Assembly: GCF_014302995.1 (NCBI RefSeq)
Contig: NZ_CP060295.1
Span: 1,612,001 to 1,676,000, forward strand
DNA length: 64,000 nt
Direction of reading: 5' to 3'
Origin: Variovorax sp. PAMC26660
Lineage (GTDB): Bacteria; Pseudomonadota; Gammaproteobacteria; Burkholderiales; Burkholderiaceae_C
This document shows, piece by piece, positions 1-8,581 of this stretch; position 1 is the first letter of the stretch, and each line of letters opens with the position of its first letter. The notes beneath the pieces were generated by a model. It saw only the letters and a list, made by a program, of their open reading frames with translations. It ran no database searches and was not told where the DNA came from. The translations under genes were made by a program, and so were the position numbers.

Positions 1-650
1 CCGAATCACCGGGCCGGGTGGAAGACCGCGCAATGGTGGCCTGGTTCGGCCAGGTCGGGCTGCGAGCGGATGCCGCGTTTGCATGGGAGTCGCTGGATGA
101 GCCGGCACGCGAGGGCCTGCTCGAAGGCTTTGCCGAAGGCGTGCAGCTGATCGCGGCCACGGGCCGCAACCGCCGCCCCAAGCCCTGGTCGATGACACCA
201 GCGACCGGACGCTACGGCAACGAATTCCTCGGCCGCGCCCGCACGGCCTACCTGGGCCTTGGCGCGCTGGCCACCAGCGAGGCGGTGTACGCGGCGGCGC
301 ATCACGACGCGAAGCAGGAGCCGCTGGATGGCCAGCGCAGCTACGCGATGCGCTTCGAGGCGGACGACCTGCCGCCGGCGGATGCCTTCTGGTCGGTGAC
401 GCTTTACGACGCAGACCGTTTTCTCTATTCCAACGAGATCAGGCGCCATGCGATCGGCGACCGCACGCCCGGTTTGAAGCGCGCAGCGGACGGCAGCCTG
501 GAGATCAGGCTGAGCCACGCGCGTCCGGCCGACACCGCCAACTGGCTGCCCACGCCGGCCGGTCGCTTCTACCTGATCCTGCGCATGTACTACCCGCGCG
601 AAGGCGTGCAGAGCTGGCGCATTCCTGCACTGCAGGCACAACAAGGCTGA
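1..650 (+). CDS. DUF1254/DUF1214 domain protein, 5' end cut by window edge
   Basis: The reading frame is open from the first bases of the window, so this is the C-terminal part (about 215 residues) of a longer protein. The end carries the DUF1214 type of region: YAMRFEADDLPPADAFWSVT, then LYDADRFLYSN, IGDRTPGLKR and NWLPTPAGRFYLILRMYYP. The same blocks recur in the next gene, so the two are paralogues in tandem. The stop lies 3 bases before the ATG of the next gene, which indicates one operon. The biochemical role of DUF1254/DUF1214 proteins is not established. GTG 18 and ATG 33 lie in frame but are probably internal, because full-length members are far longer. Confidence 0.8.
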   Translation, partial: ESPGRVEDRAMVAWFGQVGLRADAAFAWESLDEPAREGLLEGFAEGVQLIAATGRNRRPKPWSMTPATGRYGNEFLGRARTAYLGLGALATSEAVYAAAHHDAKQEPLDGQRSYAMRFEADDLPPADAFWSVTLYDADRFLYSNEIRRHAIGDRTPGLKRAADGSLEIRLSHARPADTANWLPTPAGRFYLILRMYYPREGVQSWRIPALQAQQG

Positions 651-653
651 GCG

Positions 654-1991
654 ATGCAAGCGAACACCGATACCGAACTGCACACGCTGGCCGAAGAGGC
701 CGTCGTCTACGCCTTTCCGCTCTACGAGATGGGCCGCATGCGCGCGGCCACCTCGCCGCAGCGCACCGACATCGCCGGCGAGGCGCCGAAGCCCCAGCGC
801 TGGTGCAACGTGTTCACGCACGCGCGGCAGTTGCTGGGCGCGGGCAAGAGTCGCGTGGTGACGCCGAACAATGACACGCTCTACACCAACGCATGGCTCG
901 ACCTGGTCGACGGCCCGCTGGTGATCGACGTGCCGGACACGGCCGGGCGCTACTACGTGCTGGGCCTGCTCGACTTCTACACGAACCCCTTCGTGCACAT
1001 CGGCCAGCGGCTCACGGGCACGGGCGCGCGTTCGTTCCTCGTCACGCCGCCGGGCTGGCGCGGCGAACTGCCTGCCCCATTCCGTGAGGCCGGCGCGCAC
1101 ATCGAAGCGCCCACGCGCTGGCTGTGGATCATCGGCCGCATCCTGGTCGACGGGCTGCAGGACGTGCCTGCGGTCAATGCGCTGCAGGATGGTTTTCTCG
1201 TTCGCACGCTCGATGACTGGCAGGCCGGCAAGCCTTCAAAGCCGAAGCCCTTCGACCCGGCCTGCGACCCGAAGGCACCGCTGACCGCCGAACACTTCGC
1301 GGCGCAGGTGAACCGTGCGCTGCGCGAGAACCCGCCGCCCGCGCGTGATGCCGAATTGATCGCCCGCTTCGCCCAACTCGGGCTCGGGCCTGATGCCGGC
1401 GCATTCGACGAAGCGCAACGTACCGTGCTGCAGGACGCGCTCGATACCGTGCTGCCGCGGCTACGCAACGCGCAGTCCGGCGCCTCGACTTCCACCGGCT
1501 GGGTGCAGATGCCGCTGGTCGAAGGCAGCTTCGGCGACGACCATCTGGCGCGCGCGCTGGTGGCGCTCAAGTACATCGGCATGCTCGAAAGCCGCGAGGC
1601 GACCTATCCGCTCGCATGGCACGACGCCTCGGGCCGCAAGCTGCGCGGAAGCGGCCGCTACACGCTGCGATTCGCGCCCAATGCGATGCCACCGGTCGAG
1701 GCCTTCTGGTCGCTCACGATGTACGACTGCCGCGACTACATGCTGGTCGACAACCCTATCGACCGCTATGCCATCGGCGACCGCACGCCCGCGCTGCGCC
1801 GCGATGCCGACGGCGGGCTCACGCTGCACATCCAGCATGCGCGCCCCGACAGCGAAGCCGCGCAGGCGAACTGGCTGCCCGCGCCCGAAGGCGATTTCTA
1901 CCTTTGCCTTCGCGCCTATGTGCCGCGCACCGAAATGCTGGACGGCCGCTATGCGTTGCCGGCGCTGGTCCGCACCGGGGAGGCCGCATGA
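654..1991 (+). CDS. DUF1254 and DUF1214 domain protein
   Basis: 445 residues, full length for the family. The N-terminal half (about residues 5-150) is DUF1254-like, with EEAVVYAFPLYEMGRMR, VTPNNDTLYTNAWLDL and the block YYVLGLLDFYTNPF. The C-terminal half (about 310-440) is DUF1214-like, with YTLRFAPNAMPPVEAFWSLT, IGDRTPALRR and NWLPAPEGDFYLCLRAYVP. There is no signal peptide, although many relatives are secreted. The stop overlaps the ATG of the next gene (ATGA at 1988-1991), so translation is probably coupled. Function is unknown; the linkage to an alkylsulfatase-like protein and a Bug binding protein suggests uptake or processing of a small organic acid or ester, which is inference only. 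Confidence 0.85.
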   Translation: MQANTDTELHTLAEEAVVYAFPLYEMGRMRAATSPQRTDIAGEAPKPQRWCNVFTHARQLLGAGKSRVVTPNNDTLYTNAWLDLVDGPLVIDVPDTAGRYYVLGLLDFYTNPFVHIGQRLTGTGARSFLVTPPGWRGELPAPFREAGAHIEAPTRWLWIIGRILVDGLQDVPAVNALQDGFLVRTLDDWQAGKPSKPKPFDPACDPKAPLTAEHFAAQVNRALRENPPPARDAELIARFAQLGLGPDAGAFDEAQRTVLQDALDTVLPRLRNAQSGASTSTGWVQMPLVEGSFGDDHLARALVALKYIGMLESREATYPLAWHDASGRKLRGSGRYTLRFAPNAMPPVEAFWSLTMYDCRDYMLVDNPIDRYAIGDRTPALRRDADGGLTLHIQHARPDSEAAQANWLPAPEGDFYLCLRAYVPRTEMLDGRYALPALVRTGEAA

Positions 1992-3247
1992 GCACGAACA
2001 ACGTGGAACAGGAGAAACCCTTCCTCATCGTCGGCACGGGCACCGAGACGGTCGCGCCCGGCCTGCATATCCTGCGTGGACAGGGGCAGTCCTTCGTGGC
2101 CGAGACCGACCTCGGCCTCGTGGTGATCGACGCCGGTCCGGGCGGCTCGGTGACGCAGGGAATGATCGACGCGGTGCGCCAGATCAGCGATGCGCCGCTG
2201 CATGCGCTGTGCTACAGCCACGGGCACGTGGGCTACAACGCCGGCGTGCCGATGTGGCTGGCGCATGCCGCGCAGCGAGGCGATGCGCCGCCACGCGTCA
2301 TCGCGCACCGCAACGTGCCGCGGCGCTATGCGCGCTACCGCGAGACCGAGGCGCTGCAGCACCGCATGGCCGAGATCCAGTTCAACCGGCCTGCCGGCTT
2401 CTTCGACCGCCGGCTCGCCATGCACACGCCGACAGAGACCTTCGACGACCGCCTGCAGATCGGCCACGGCGACCGTCGCGTCGAGCTGCGCTGGGCGCCT
2501 TCGGAAACCGACGACGCGATCGCGCTGTGGAGCCCGGCTCAACGCGTGCTCTACGGCGGCGCGGCGCTGATCGATTCGATTCCCAACATCGGCACGCCCT
2601 TTCGCACGATGCGCGACACGGTGCGCTGGGCCGACACGCTCGATGCGCTCGCAGCACTCGGTGCGCGCAAGGCGGTGCGCGAATTCGGCACCACGCTCGA
2701 AGGCGAGGAACAGGTGCGGCACGTGCTCACGCACACCGCCCGCGCGCTGCGCTGGCTGCGTGCCGAAGTCGTGCGGCTCATGAACGAGGGGCTGAACGAG
2801 CGCGGCATCCTGGCGCGCATCCGCTTTCCCGACGAGCTGTTCGGCGTCGACTGGATGAAGCCCACCTACGGCGACCCTGGCTACATCGTGCGCGACATCT
2901 ACCGCTCGGAGAACGGCTGGTGGGACCGCAACCCGACCTCGCTGCATCCCGAGGCGCCCGAGGCGATAGGGCAGGCCGTGGCCGACGCCATCACCGACAA
3001 GCGCGGCGTGATCACGCATGCAAGCACCTTGGCGCAGGGCGGCAACTGGCAGCTTGCGCTTCACGTGATCGACCTGCTGGCCACCGCCGAGGGCAACGCG
3101 CCAGAGATCGTGGAAGCACGCTCGCTCAAGGCCGAATGGCTTCGCGAGCGCGCACGGCAGGTGCCCAGCTACGTGTCGCGCAACCTGTACCGCGTCGGCG
3201 CGGACATGATCGAGCAGGGAACGCAGGCGCGCTTCGGCATTCACTGA
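1988..3247 (+). CDS. Alkylsulfatase-like metallo-beta-lactamase-fold protein with degenerate metal site
   Basis: 419 residues from the ATG that overlaps the upstream stop. The fold is recognisable: beta-strand block VAETDLGLVVIDAGPGG (about 37-53), motif-1 region YSHGHVGYNAG (about 76-86), an SETDDA block (about 173-178), and a C-terminal alkylsulfatase dimerisation-like region with YRSENGWWDRNPTSLHPE and SYVSRNLYRVGADMI. Catalytic members carry HxHxDH, a ligand Asp near GD, GETDDH and PGHG. Here the first two histidines remain (H78, H80), but D82 is Gly, H83 is Tyr, SETDDA ends in Ala, and the PGHG position reads EFGTTLEG. Metal binding and hydrolysis are therefore doubtful. It may be a pseudoenzyme or a divergent family with other chemistry. 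It is followed after 24 bases by a Bug binding protein. Confidence 0.75.
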   Translation: MSTNNVEQEKPFLIVGTGTETVAPGLHILRGQGQSFVAETDLGLVVIDAGPGGSVTQGMIDAVRQISDAPLHALCYSHGHVGYNAGVPMWLAHAAQRGDAPPRVIAHRNVPRRYARYRETEALQHRMAEIQFNRPAGFFDRRLAMHTPTETFDDRLQIGHGDRRVELRWAPSETDDAIALWSPAQRVLYGGAALIDSIPNIGTPFRTMRDTVRWADTLDALAALGARKAVREFGTTLEGEEQVRHVLTHTARALRWLRAEVVRLMNEGLNERGILARIRFPDELFGVDWMKPTYGDPGYIVRDIYRSENGWWDRNPTSLHPEAPEAIGQAVADAITDKRGVITHASTLAQGGNWQLALHVIDLLATAEGNAPEIVEARSLKAEWLRERARQVPSYVSRNLYRVGADMIEQGTQARFGIH

Positions 3248-3271
3248 TTCAAATCCCAGGAGACAAAAAAC

Positions 3272-4267
3272 ATGACAAACACATTCCTGCGACACCCCCT
3301 GCGCGCGCTGGCCTGCGGCGCGCTCGCCGCCTGGGTGGCGACAGCCACCCACGCACAGGGCCCCGAGGCCTACCCCGACAAGCCGGTGACACTGGTCGTT
3401 CCCACGACGGCGGCCGGCGGCACCGACACCATCGCGCGCCTGATCGGGGAAGCGCTCGGCAAGACGCTGAAGCAGACCTTCATCGTCGACAACCGGCCCG
3501 GTGCCAATGGCATCCTCGGCATCGACCTTGCGGCGCGCGGCACGCCCGACGGCTATCGGCTGCTGTTCACCTACGCCGCGGCGATGGTGGTGAACCCCAG
3601 CCTCTACAAGAAGCTGCCCTACGACCCGGTGAAGGACTTCGCGCCAGTGGCGCAGGTCGGGCGCGGCGGCAACCTGCTGCTGGTGCGCCAGGACCTGCCG
3701 GTGAAGACGCTCAAGGAATTCATCGCCTATGCGAAGGCACGCCCCGACAAGCTCAGCTACTGCTCTTGGGGCAACGGCTCCGGCGGCCACCTGGCGATGG
3801 AAAGCCTCAAGAAGCAGGCCGGCCTGTCGATGATGCATGTGCCCTACAAGGGCAGCGGCCCCTGCGTGCAGGACCTGATGGGCGGCCAGGTCGATGCGGC
3901 GTTCGCCGACATATCGTCGACGGTGGAGATCGTGCGCGCCGGGCGCCTGAAGGCGCTGGCCTACAGCGGGCCCGCGCGCATCCCGATGCTGCCCGACGTG
4001 CCGACGATGACCGAGGCCGGCTACCCCTTCACCAACTATTCCTGGTACGGGTTGCTGGCGCCGGCGAAGACGCCGCCGGCCATCGTGAAGCGGCTCAACG
4101 AGGCGGTGAACCAGGTGCTGAAAGACCCGGCCGTGGTGCAGCGCATGCGCGAGCTCAATTTCACCGACCTGCCGCAGAACACGCCCGAGCAGTTCGCCGC
4201 GACGATCCAGAAAGACATGCACGACTGGGGCGCGCTGGTGAAGGACATCGGGTTGACGCTCGAATGA
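3272..4267 (+). CDS. Tripartite tricarboxylate transporter substrate-binding protein (Bug family)
   Basis: 331 residues. A Sec signal peptide ends near ATATHAQG. The mature protein has the Bug/TctC landmarks YPDKPVTLVVPTTAAGGTD, VDNRPGANG, the central VPYKGSGPCVQDLMGGQVD and DVPTMTEAGYP. Bug proteins bind small carboxylated compounds in the periplasm and pass them to TctAB-type permeases. No TctA or TctB gene is adjacent, which is common in this bacterial group. A good ribosome site (AGGAGA) precedes the ATG by 8 bases. It is the last gene of the DUF1254 operon, so its ligand may be the substrate or product of those proteins (inference). Confidence 0.9.
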   Translation: MTNTFLRHPLRALACGALAAWVATATHAQGPEAYPDKPVTLVVPTTAAGGTDTIARLIGEALGKTLKQTFIVDNRPGANGILGIDLAARGTPDGYRLLFTYAAAMVVNPSLYKKLPYDPVKDFAPVAQVGRGGNLLLVRQDLPVKTLKEFIAYAKARPDKLSYCSWGNGSGGHLAMESLKKQAGLSMMHVPYKGSGPCVQDLMGGQVDAAFADISSTVEIVRAGRLKALAYSGPARIPMLPDVPTMTEAGYPFTNYSWYGLLAPAKTPPAIVKRLNEAVNQVLKDPAVVQRMRELNFTDLPQNTPEQFAATIQKDMHDWGALVKDIGLTLE

Positions 4268-4271
4268 GCGA

Positions 4272-5162
4272 TCAATCCTTGTCCATGGTCCGCGACCGGC
4301 CGAACCAGAAGCCCACGATGAGGCCGACCGTGCCGAAGCCGATGGCGCCCCAGAGGCTCAGGAAGGTGAAGATGTTGTAGCGACCCGGCTGTTGCGCGAG
4401 CGCGCTCACCAGTTCGGGCTCGTTCAAGCCGCCCAGTCCCCGGGCGGCGGCGAAGTCGAAGGCGGCCGAGCCGAGGAAGTTGAGCGTCAGCAGCATCGGC
4501 AAGACCACCAGCAGCGGAAACCACGCACCGCGCACCTTGCGCCACGCCATCAACTGCGCCGCGACGAACAGGGCGGCCCCGACACCGATCAGCCCGAGCA
4601 CGAAGCGGTCGCGGACCAGCGGCAGCAACCATTGCCAGATCCATTGCAACGGGTACAGCGGCCATTCCGCCTGCGGCGCCAGGCCGCCGGGGCGCGCAAA
4701 GGCCTGCCAGCCCAGCGCGAGCGTGGCGCGCCCTGCCAGCGCGGACATGCAAGCCACGGCCGCAACGCTCAGGCAGCCGATGCGCAACGGGGAAGAACGA
4801 GGCTGCGGAAAAACATGCGGCGGCGGCGCGGGCAACGGAAAAATCCCCGGCCGCCAGACCTGCTTCTTAACCACCGTGACTGGCGGCGGCACGGGCTCCA
4901 GCTCGCCACGCACCAGCCAGTCGACCGCGAAGATCGCCAGCGCGAAAGCCATCGCGGCCGTCAGCCAGGCGCAGGCACCCGGCATGTCGATGAAGCCGAT
5001 CGGCGTGAACAGCGGCAGGTTGCCGTACACGAGGCCCGCGCACCCGTAGGCCAGGAGGATCGGCACGCAGCCGATCAGGGCTGCGCGCATCAGCAGCTCA
5101 TCGCTGCGGACGGACTCCTGGCGCAGCGCCTGGACGCGCGACCAGGCCCCGCGCAGGCTCAC
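4272..5162 (-). CDS. Polytopic membrane protein of unknown function
   Basis: 296 residues with about six hydrophobic membrane segments: near 25-47, 63-83, 127-147, 187-212, 215-235 and 265-288. A proline-rich cytoplasmic or periplasmic stretch ([11 protein letters not shown] to [11 protein letters not shown]) lies between segments 2 and 3. No family is recognised. The GTG start overlaps the stop of ruvA (GTGA at 5159-5162), so it is co-translated with ruvA, although nothing suggests a part in recombination. Its 3' end meets the convergent Bug gene with a 4-base gap. Confidence 0.7.
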   Translation of the reverse strand: MSLRGAWSRVQALRQESVRSDELLMRAALIGCVPILLAYGCAGLVYGNLPLFTPIGFIDMPGACAWLTAAMAFALAIFAVDWLVRGELEPVPPPVTVVKKQVWRPGIFPLPAPPPHVFPQPRSSPLRIGCLSVAAVACMSALAGRATLALGWQAFARPGGLAPQAEWPLYPLQWIWQWLLPLVRDRFVLGLIGVGAALFVAAQLMAWRKVRGAWFPLLVVLPMLLTLNFLGSAAFDFAAARGLGGLNEPELVSALAQQPGRYNIFTFLSLWGAIGFGTVGLIVGFWFGRSRTMDKD

Positions 5163-5731
5163 TTGGCCAGGGCCTTCAGTGCCAACTTGATGCCTTCGCT
5201 CACCGTCGCTTCCTTCGGCAACGCCTTGAGCGCGAGCGCGGCTTCCTTGTCGCTGTAGCCCAGAGCGATCAGCGCCTGCAGGATGTCGGCCTGCGCGTCG
5301 GAGGTCGCGTGCGCGGGCAGGCCGATGTCGGCGCCCAGCTTGCCCTTGAGTTCGAGCAGCAGCCGCTCGCCGGTCTTCTTGCCGATGCCCGGAATCTTCA
5401 CCAGGCGGCCGAGTTCCTGCAGCGTGATGGCTTGCGCCAGTTCGCCCACGCTCATGCCCGAGAGCAGGCCGAGCGCGGTGCGCGGGCCCACGCCGGTGAT
5501 CTTGATGAGCTGGCGAAAGGCCGCTCGCTCCTCGGCGGTGCCGAAGCCATAGAGAATCTGCGCGTCCTCGCGCACGACGAAGTGCGTGAGCAGCGACACG
5601 CGCTCGCCGGTGGCGGGGAGGTTGTAGAACGTGCTCATCGGCACATCGACCTCATAACCGACGCCGTTGCAGTCCACCACCACTTGCGGCGGATTGCGTT
5701 CGGCCAGGATGCCGGTGAGTTTGCCTATCAT
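5159..5731 (-). CDS. ruvA: Holliday junction branch migration protein RuvA
   Basis: 190 residues, normal length. RuvA tetramers bind Holliday junctions and load the RuvB motor. Visible parts are the N-terminal OB domain ([20 protein letters not shown], then [13 protein letters not shown]), the two helix-hairpin-helix motifs ([19 protein letters not shown] and [20 protein letters not shown]), and a C-terminal domain III ([19 protein letters not shown]) that contacts RuvB. An AAGGA ribosome site lies about 12 bases before the ATG. No ruvB or ruvC is next to it here. The divergent ybeZ start is only about 20 bases away, so the two genes must share or interlock their control region. Confidence 0.96.
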   Translation of the reverse strand: MIGKLTGILAERNPPQVVVDCNGVGYEVDVPMSTFYNLPATGERVSLLTHFVVREDAQILYGFGTAEERAAFRQLIKITGVGPRTALGLLSGMSVGELAQAITLQELGRLVKIPGIGKKTGERLLLELKGKLGADIGLPAHATSDAQADILQALIALGYSDKEAALALKALPKEATVSEGIKLALKALAK

Positions 5732-5751
5732 GGGTGCCCTTTTTCCTTGAA

Positions 5752-6708
5752 ATGTCCGGCGTGATTCTGCGACACACCTTTACCCCACTGAACAATTCGC
5801 GCCTCGGTCACCTGTGCGGCCCCCTGGATGCGCACCTGCGCCGCATCGAGGAAGCCCTGGGAGTGAAGATCGCGCACCGTCACGAGCAGTTCAAGGTCGA
5901 CGGCCCGAAGGCCACCGCGCGGCGCGCAATGGACGTGCTGCAGGCACTCTACGAAATTGCCCAGCGCACGATCGACCCGGCCGTGGTGCAGCTCACGCTG
6001 GCCGGCGACGGCTCGATGACCGAGGGCGACGACGACGCGGCCATGCTCGTCACCCGCCGCCCCGACCTGCGCGCACGCACGCCCACTCAGGCGCTGTATC
6101 TGGACAACATCGCCAAGCACGACATCACTTTCGGCATCGGCCCGGCCGGCACGGGCAAGACTTACCTGGCGGTGGCCTGCGCGGTCGATGCGCTGGAGCG
6201 GGCGGCGGTGCAGCGCATCGTGCTCACGCGTCCGGCGGTGGAAGCGGGCGAGCGGCTCGGCTTCCTGCCGGGTGACCTGACGCAGAAGGTCGACCCGTAT
6301 CTGCGCCCGCTGTACGACGCGCTGTACGACCTGATGGGCTACGAGAAGGTGCAGAAGGCCTTCGAGCGCAATGCGCTGGAGATCGCGCCGCTGGCCTTCA
6401 TGCGCGGGCGCACGCTGAACAACGCTTTCGTGATCCTGGACGAAGCGCAGAACACTTCGGTCGAGCAGATGAAGATGTTCCTCACGCGCATCGGCTTCGG
6501 TGCGCGCGCGGTGGTGACGGGCGACGTGAGCCAGATCGACCTGCCCAAGAACCAACTGAGCGGGCTGATCGACGCGGAGCGCGTGCTCAAGCGCGTGAGC
6601 GGCATCGCGATCACGCACTTCACGAGTGCGGACGTGGTGCGGCATCCGCTGGTGGCGAAGATCGTGGACGCCTATGACGGGCAGCGCAAGCGTGCGGGGG
6701 CTCACTGA
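5752..6708 (+). CDS. ybeZ: PhoH-like ATPase YbeZ
   Basis: 318 residues from ATG 5752; a GTG at 5734 and a GTG at 5758 are alternatives, and an in-frame stop at 5716 limits the choice. None has a good ribosome site. It has the PhoH P-loop [16 protein letters not shown], the Walker B block [11 protein letters not shown], and the [16 protein letters not shown] and GDVSQIDLP motifs typical of YbeZ. The N-terminal part resembles a KH-like RNA-binding region. YbeZ is a putative RNA helicase or NTPase that works with the YbeY endoribonuclease, whose gene follows at 7066. Here the two are separated by a 357-base gap filled with a double-hairpin repeat. Confidence 0.93.
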   Translation: MSGVILRHTFTPLNNSRLGHLCGPLDAHLRRIEEALGVKIAHRHEQFKVDGPKATARRAMDVLQALYEIAQRTIDPAVVQLTLAGDGSMTEGDDDAAMLVTRRPDLRARTPTQALYLDNIAKHDITFGIGPAGTGKTYLAVACAVDALERAAVQRIVLTRPAVEAGERLGFLPGDLTQKVDPYLRPLYDALYDLMGYEKVQKAFERNALEIAPLAFMRGRTLNNAFVILDEAQNTSVEQMKMFLTRIGFGARAVVTGDVSQIDLPKNQLSGLIDAERVLKRVSGIAITHFTSADVVRHPLVAKIVDAYDGQRKRAGAH

Positions 6709-6740
6709 TGCGGGCTTGCTTTTTTGTTCGTCGCGTTGTG

Positions 6741-7016
6741 TTTGGAGTGCGTCGTTCTTCAGGGCGCGCCCACGCCGACGGTGTGCTCTGCTCCGCGAAT
6801 GTCCCCCGGGGCGCTGCGCGCCCCTCCTCCTTTATTTCGCTGCGCAGAGCACACCGCCAGCGTGAGCGTTATGCACAGCGGTCGTTGATCGGCTGCACAC
6901 CAGCAGCGTGCCCTGTGCGCATGACACCGGGTGCTCCCCGCAGCGAAATAAAGGAGGAGCGAAGCGGGGGACATTCGCACAGGGGAGTACCCGGTGTCAT
7001 TCGCACAAGCCCCGAA
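6741..7016 (+). repeat. Double-hairpin dispersed repeat, copy A (in ybeZ-ybeY operon)
   Basis: This 276-base element fills the only long gap between ybeZ and ybeY; outside it, 6709-6740 and 7017-7065 hold nothing recognisable except the ybeY ribosome site. The reverse complement of it occurs at 34570-34836. It contains two stem-loops: arms 6767-6791 with 6844-6868 (25 bases, 3 mismatches) and arms 6915-6939 with 6982-7006 (25 bases, 2 mismatches). Each loop holds an inner module running from GCGAATGTCCCCC through TCCTCCTTTATTTCGC, in opposite orientations. The linker 6875-6914 contains GGTCGTTGATCGGCTGCACA and is nearly identical in copy B. In the first loop the inner hairpin is replaced by a GGGGCGC/GCGCCCC stem. 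No credible gene lies within it. Confidence 0.9.
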
Positions 7017-7065
7017 TGTATCCAGCATCCGCACCCGCAGCACAACGCCCAACGGAGCCACTGAA

Positions 7066-7524
7066 ATGGCACTCCCCACACTGTCACTCTCCCTGCAGTT
7101 CGGTCGTTTCAAAGGCGTCGAACGGCATCGCGCCGCATTGCCGCGCCACAGCGTGACGCGCTGGATTCGCCATGCGCTCGACATCGACGGCGAGATCACC
7201 GTGCGCATCGTCGATGCCGACGAAGGCCAGCGCCTGAACCGCGAGTTCCGCGGCAAGGACTACGCCACCAACGTGCTGACCTTCGACTATGCGAACAACC
7301 CGCTGGTGATGGCCGACCTGGTGCTGTGCGCGCCGGTGGTCGCGCGCGAGGCGAAGGAAAACCGCAAGACGCTGGCCGCGCACTACGCGCACCTGCTGGT
7401 GCACGGCACGCTGCACGCGCAGGGCTGGGACCACGAGACCAGCGAAGGCGACGCCGATGAGATGGAAGCGTACGAAATCGAGATTCTTGCGGGCCTGGGC
7501 ATTCGCAATCCCTACGGCAAGTAG
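7066..7524 (+). CDS. ybeY: Endoribonuclease YbeY (rRNA maturation factor)
   Basis: 152 residues from ATG 7066, chosen because an AACGGAG ribosome site lies about 9 bases upstream and the family begins here; an in-frame ATG at 6994 lies in the repeat and is not used. YbeY is a zinc-dependent single-strand endoribonuclease involved in 16S rRNA 3' maturation and ribosome quality control. The metal site [11 protein letters not shown] has three histidines in the H-x3-H-x5-H spacing. Upstream, [17 protein letters not shown] is also diagnostic. It follows ybeZ as usual, but with the repeat in between. The next gene begins 2 bases after its stop. Confidence 0.95.
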   Translation: MALPTLSLSLQFGRFKGVERHRAALPRHSVTRWIRHALDIDGEITVRIVDADEGQRLNREFRGKDYATNVLTFDYANNPLVMADLVLCAPVVAREAKENRKTLAAHYAHLLVHGTLHAQGWDHETSEGDADEMEAYEIEILAGLGIRNPYGK

Positions 7525-7526
7525 CA

Positions 7527-8141
7527 GTGACGAACGCGGGCGCGAACACCGATCCCTGGCTGACGCGGTGGCTGCCCCTGCTGGTGGAACGGGCCCGTGA
7601 AGGCCCGGTGCTCGAACTGGGTTGCGCGGCGGGTCGCGACAGCGCCACGCTGGTCGATGCGGGCCTGCATGTCGTGGCGGTCGAGCTGTCGTCGGAAGCG
7701 GTGACGCACGCGCGTGTGCGGGTGCCGGCCGGTGCGCAGTTTCACTGCCAGGATTTTCGCGATCCGTTTCCGCTACCAGCCGACGCCACCGTGGGCGTGG
7801 TGCTGGCCAGCCTGTCGCTGCATTACTTCGAGTGGGCTGCGACGCTGGAACTGGTCCGACGCATTCATCGCGTGCTGCGTCCAGATGGCGTGCTGCTGTG
7901 CCGACTGAATTCGGTCAACGACCTGCACTACGGAGGGCGCGGCCCGTCGTCGGTGACCGGCAGGGATGAAGACTGCTTCTACCTGTTCGACGGTTTCCCC
8001 AAGCGCTTCTTCGACCGCACTGCGGTGGAACAGCTCTTTGCCGACGGCTGGCACATGCACCATCTCGCAGAGGTCACGATCGACCGCTACGAGCACCCGA
8101 AGGTCGCGTGGGAAGTGGTGCTCGAGCCCCGGCCTTATTGA
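7527..8141 (+). CDS. Class I SAM-dependent methyltransferase
   Basis: 204 residues, GTG start 2 bases after the ybeY stop. Motif I is [16 protein letters not shown] (about 30-45) and motif II ends with [12 protein letters not shown] motif IV-like block [15 protein letters not shown] and the post-motif [14 protein letters not shown] follow. The substrate cannot be told from the sequence; it resembles small-molecule methyltransferases of the UbiE/Tam type rather than an RNA enzyme, although its coupling to ybeY is suggestive. The last 7 bases overlap the convergent dtd gene. Confidence 0.85.
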   Translation: MTNAGANTDPWLTRWLPLLVERAREGPVLELGCAAGRDSATLVDAGLHVVAVELSSEAVTHARVRVPAGAQFHCQDFRDPFPLPADATVGVVLASLSLHYFEWAATLELVRRIHRVLRPDGVLLCRLNSVNDLHYGGRGPSSVTGRDEDCFYLFDGFPKRFFDRTAVEQLFADGWHMHHLAEVTIDRYEHPKVAWEVVLEPRPY

Positions 8142-8581
8142 GCGGTCATCTGCAGCGGGATCGTGACCGGTCCGTCGTTGAGCAGGTGCACCTGCATGTC
8201 GGCGCCGAACTCGCCGGTCGCCACCACCGGATGCGCGGCGCGCGCCTGGGTCACGAAGTAGTCGTAGAGCCTGCGCCCTTCGTCGGGCGATGCAGCCTGG
8301 GTGAAGCTGGGGCGGTTGCCGCCGCTCACATCGGCCGCCAGCGTGAACTGGCTCACGACCAAGAGGCCGCCGCCGACGTCCTGCACGCTGCGGTTCATCT
8401 TGCCGGCGTCGTCGGAAAAGATGCGCAGCTTGAGGATTTTCGCGAGCATGCGGTCGGCCAGCGCATCGACGTCGCCGCGCTCGGCGCACAGCAGCACGAG
8501 CAGGCCTGCGTCGATGGCGCCGACGGTGCGGCCCGCGATGTCGACACGGGCGTGGGCCACGCGCTGGAGCACGGCTTTCAT
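8135..8581 (-). CDS. dtd: D-aminoacyl-tRNA deacylase
   Basis: 148 residues, normal length. Dtd hydrolyses D-amino acids (and Gly from mischarged tRNA-Ala) off tRNA, which protects translation. The two catalytic motifs are clear: SQFTL (about 77-81) and the Gly-cisPro motif in NDGPVTIPL (about 135-143). The start [15 protein letters not shown] is typical. The start codon overlaps the stop of the upstream cation transporter gene (ATGA at 8578-8581), so the pair forms an operon. The C-terminus overlaps the convergent methyltransferase by 7 bases. Confidence 0.96.
   Translation of the reverse strand: MKAVLQRVAHARVDIAGRTVGAIDAGLLVLLCAERGDVDALADRMLAKILKLRIFSDDAGKMNRSVQDVGGGLLVVSQFTLAADVSGGNRPSFTQAASPDEGRRLYDYFVTQARAAHPVVATGEFGADMQVHLLNDGPVTIPLQMTAQ

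Noticed and set aside
1393..4380. A 995-codon open frame across three plus-strand genes
   Set aside because: Out of frame with DUF1254, lactamase-fold and Bug genes, all of which show family motifs; it is a GC-driven shadow.
6708..7087. Short open frames within the double-hairpin repeat, both strands
   Set aside because: They are made by the repeat itself; the same peptides appear in copy B, and no ribosome sites or conserved starts exist.
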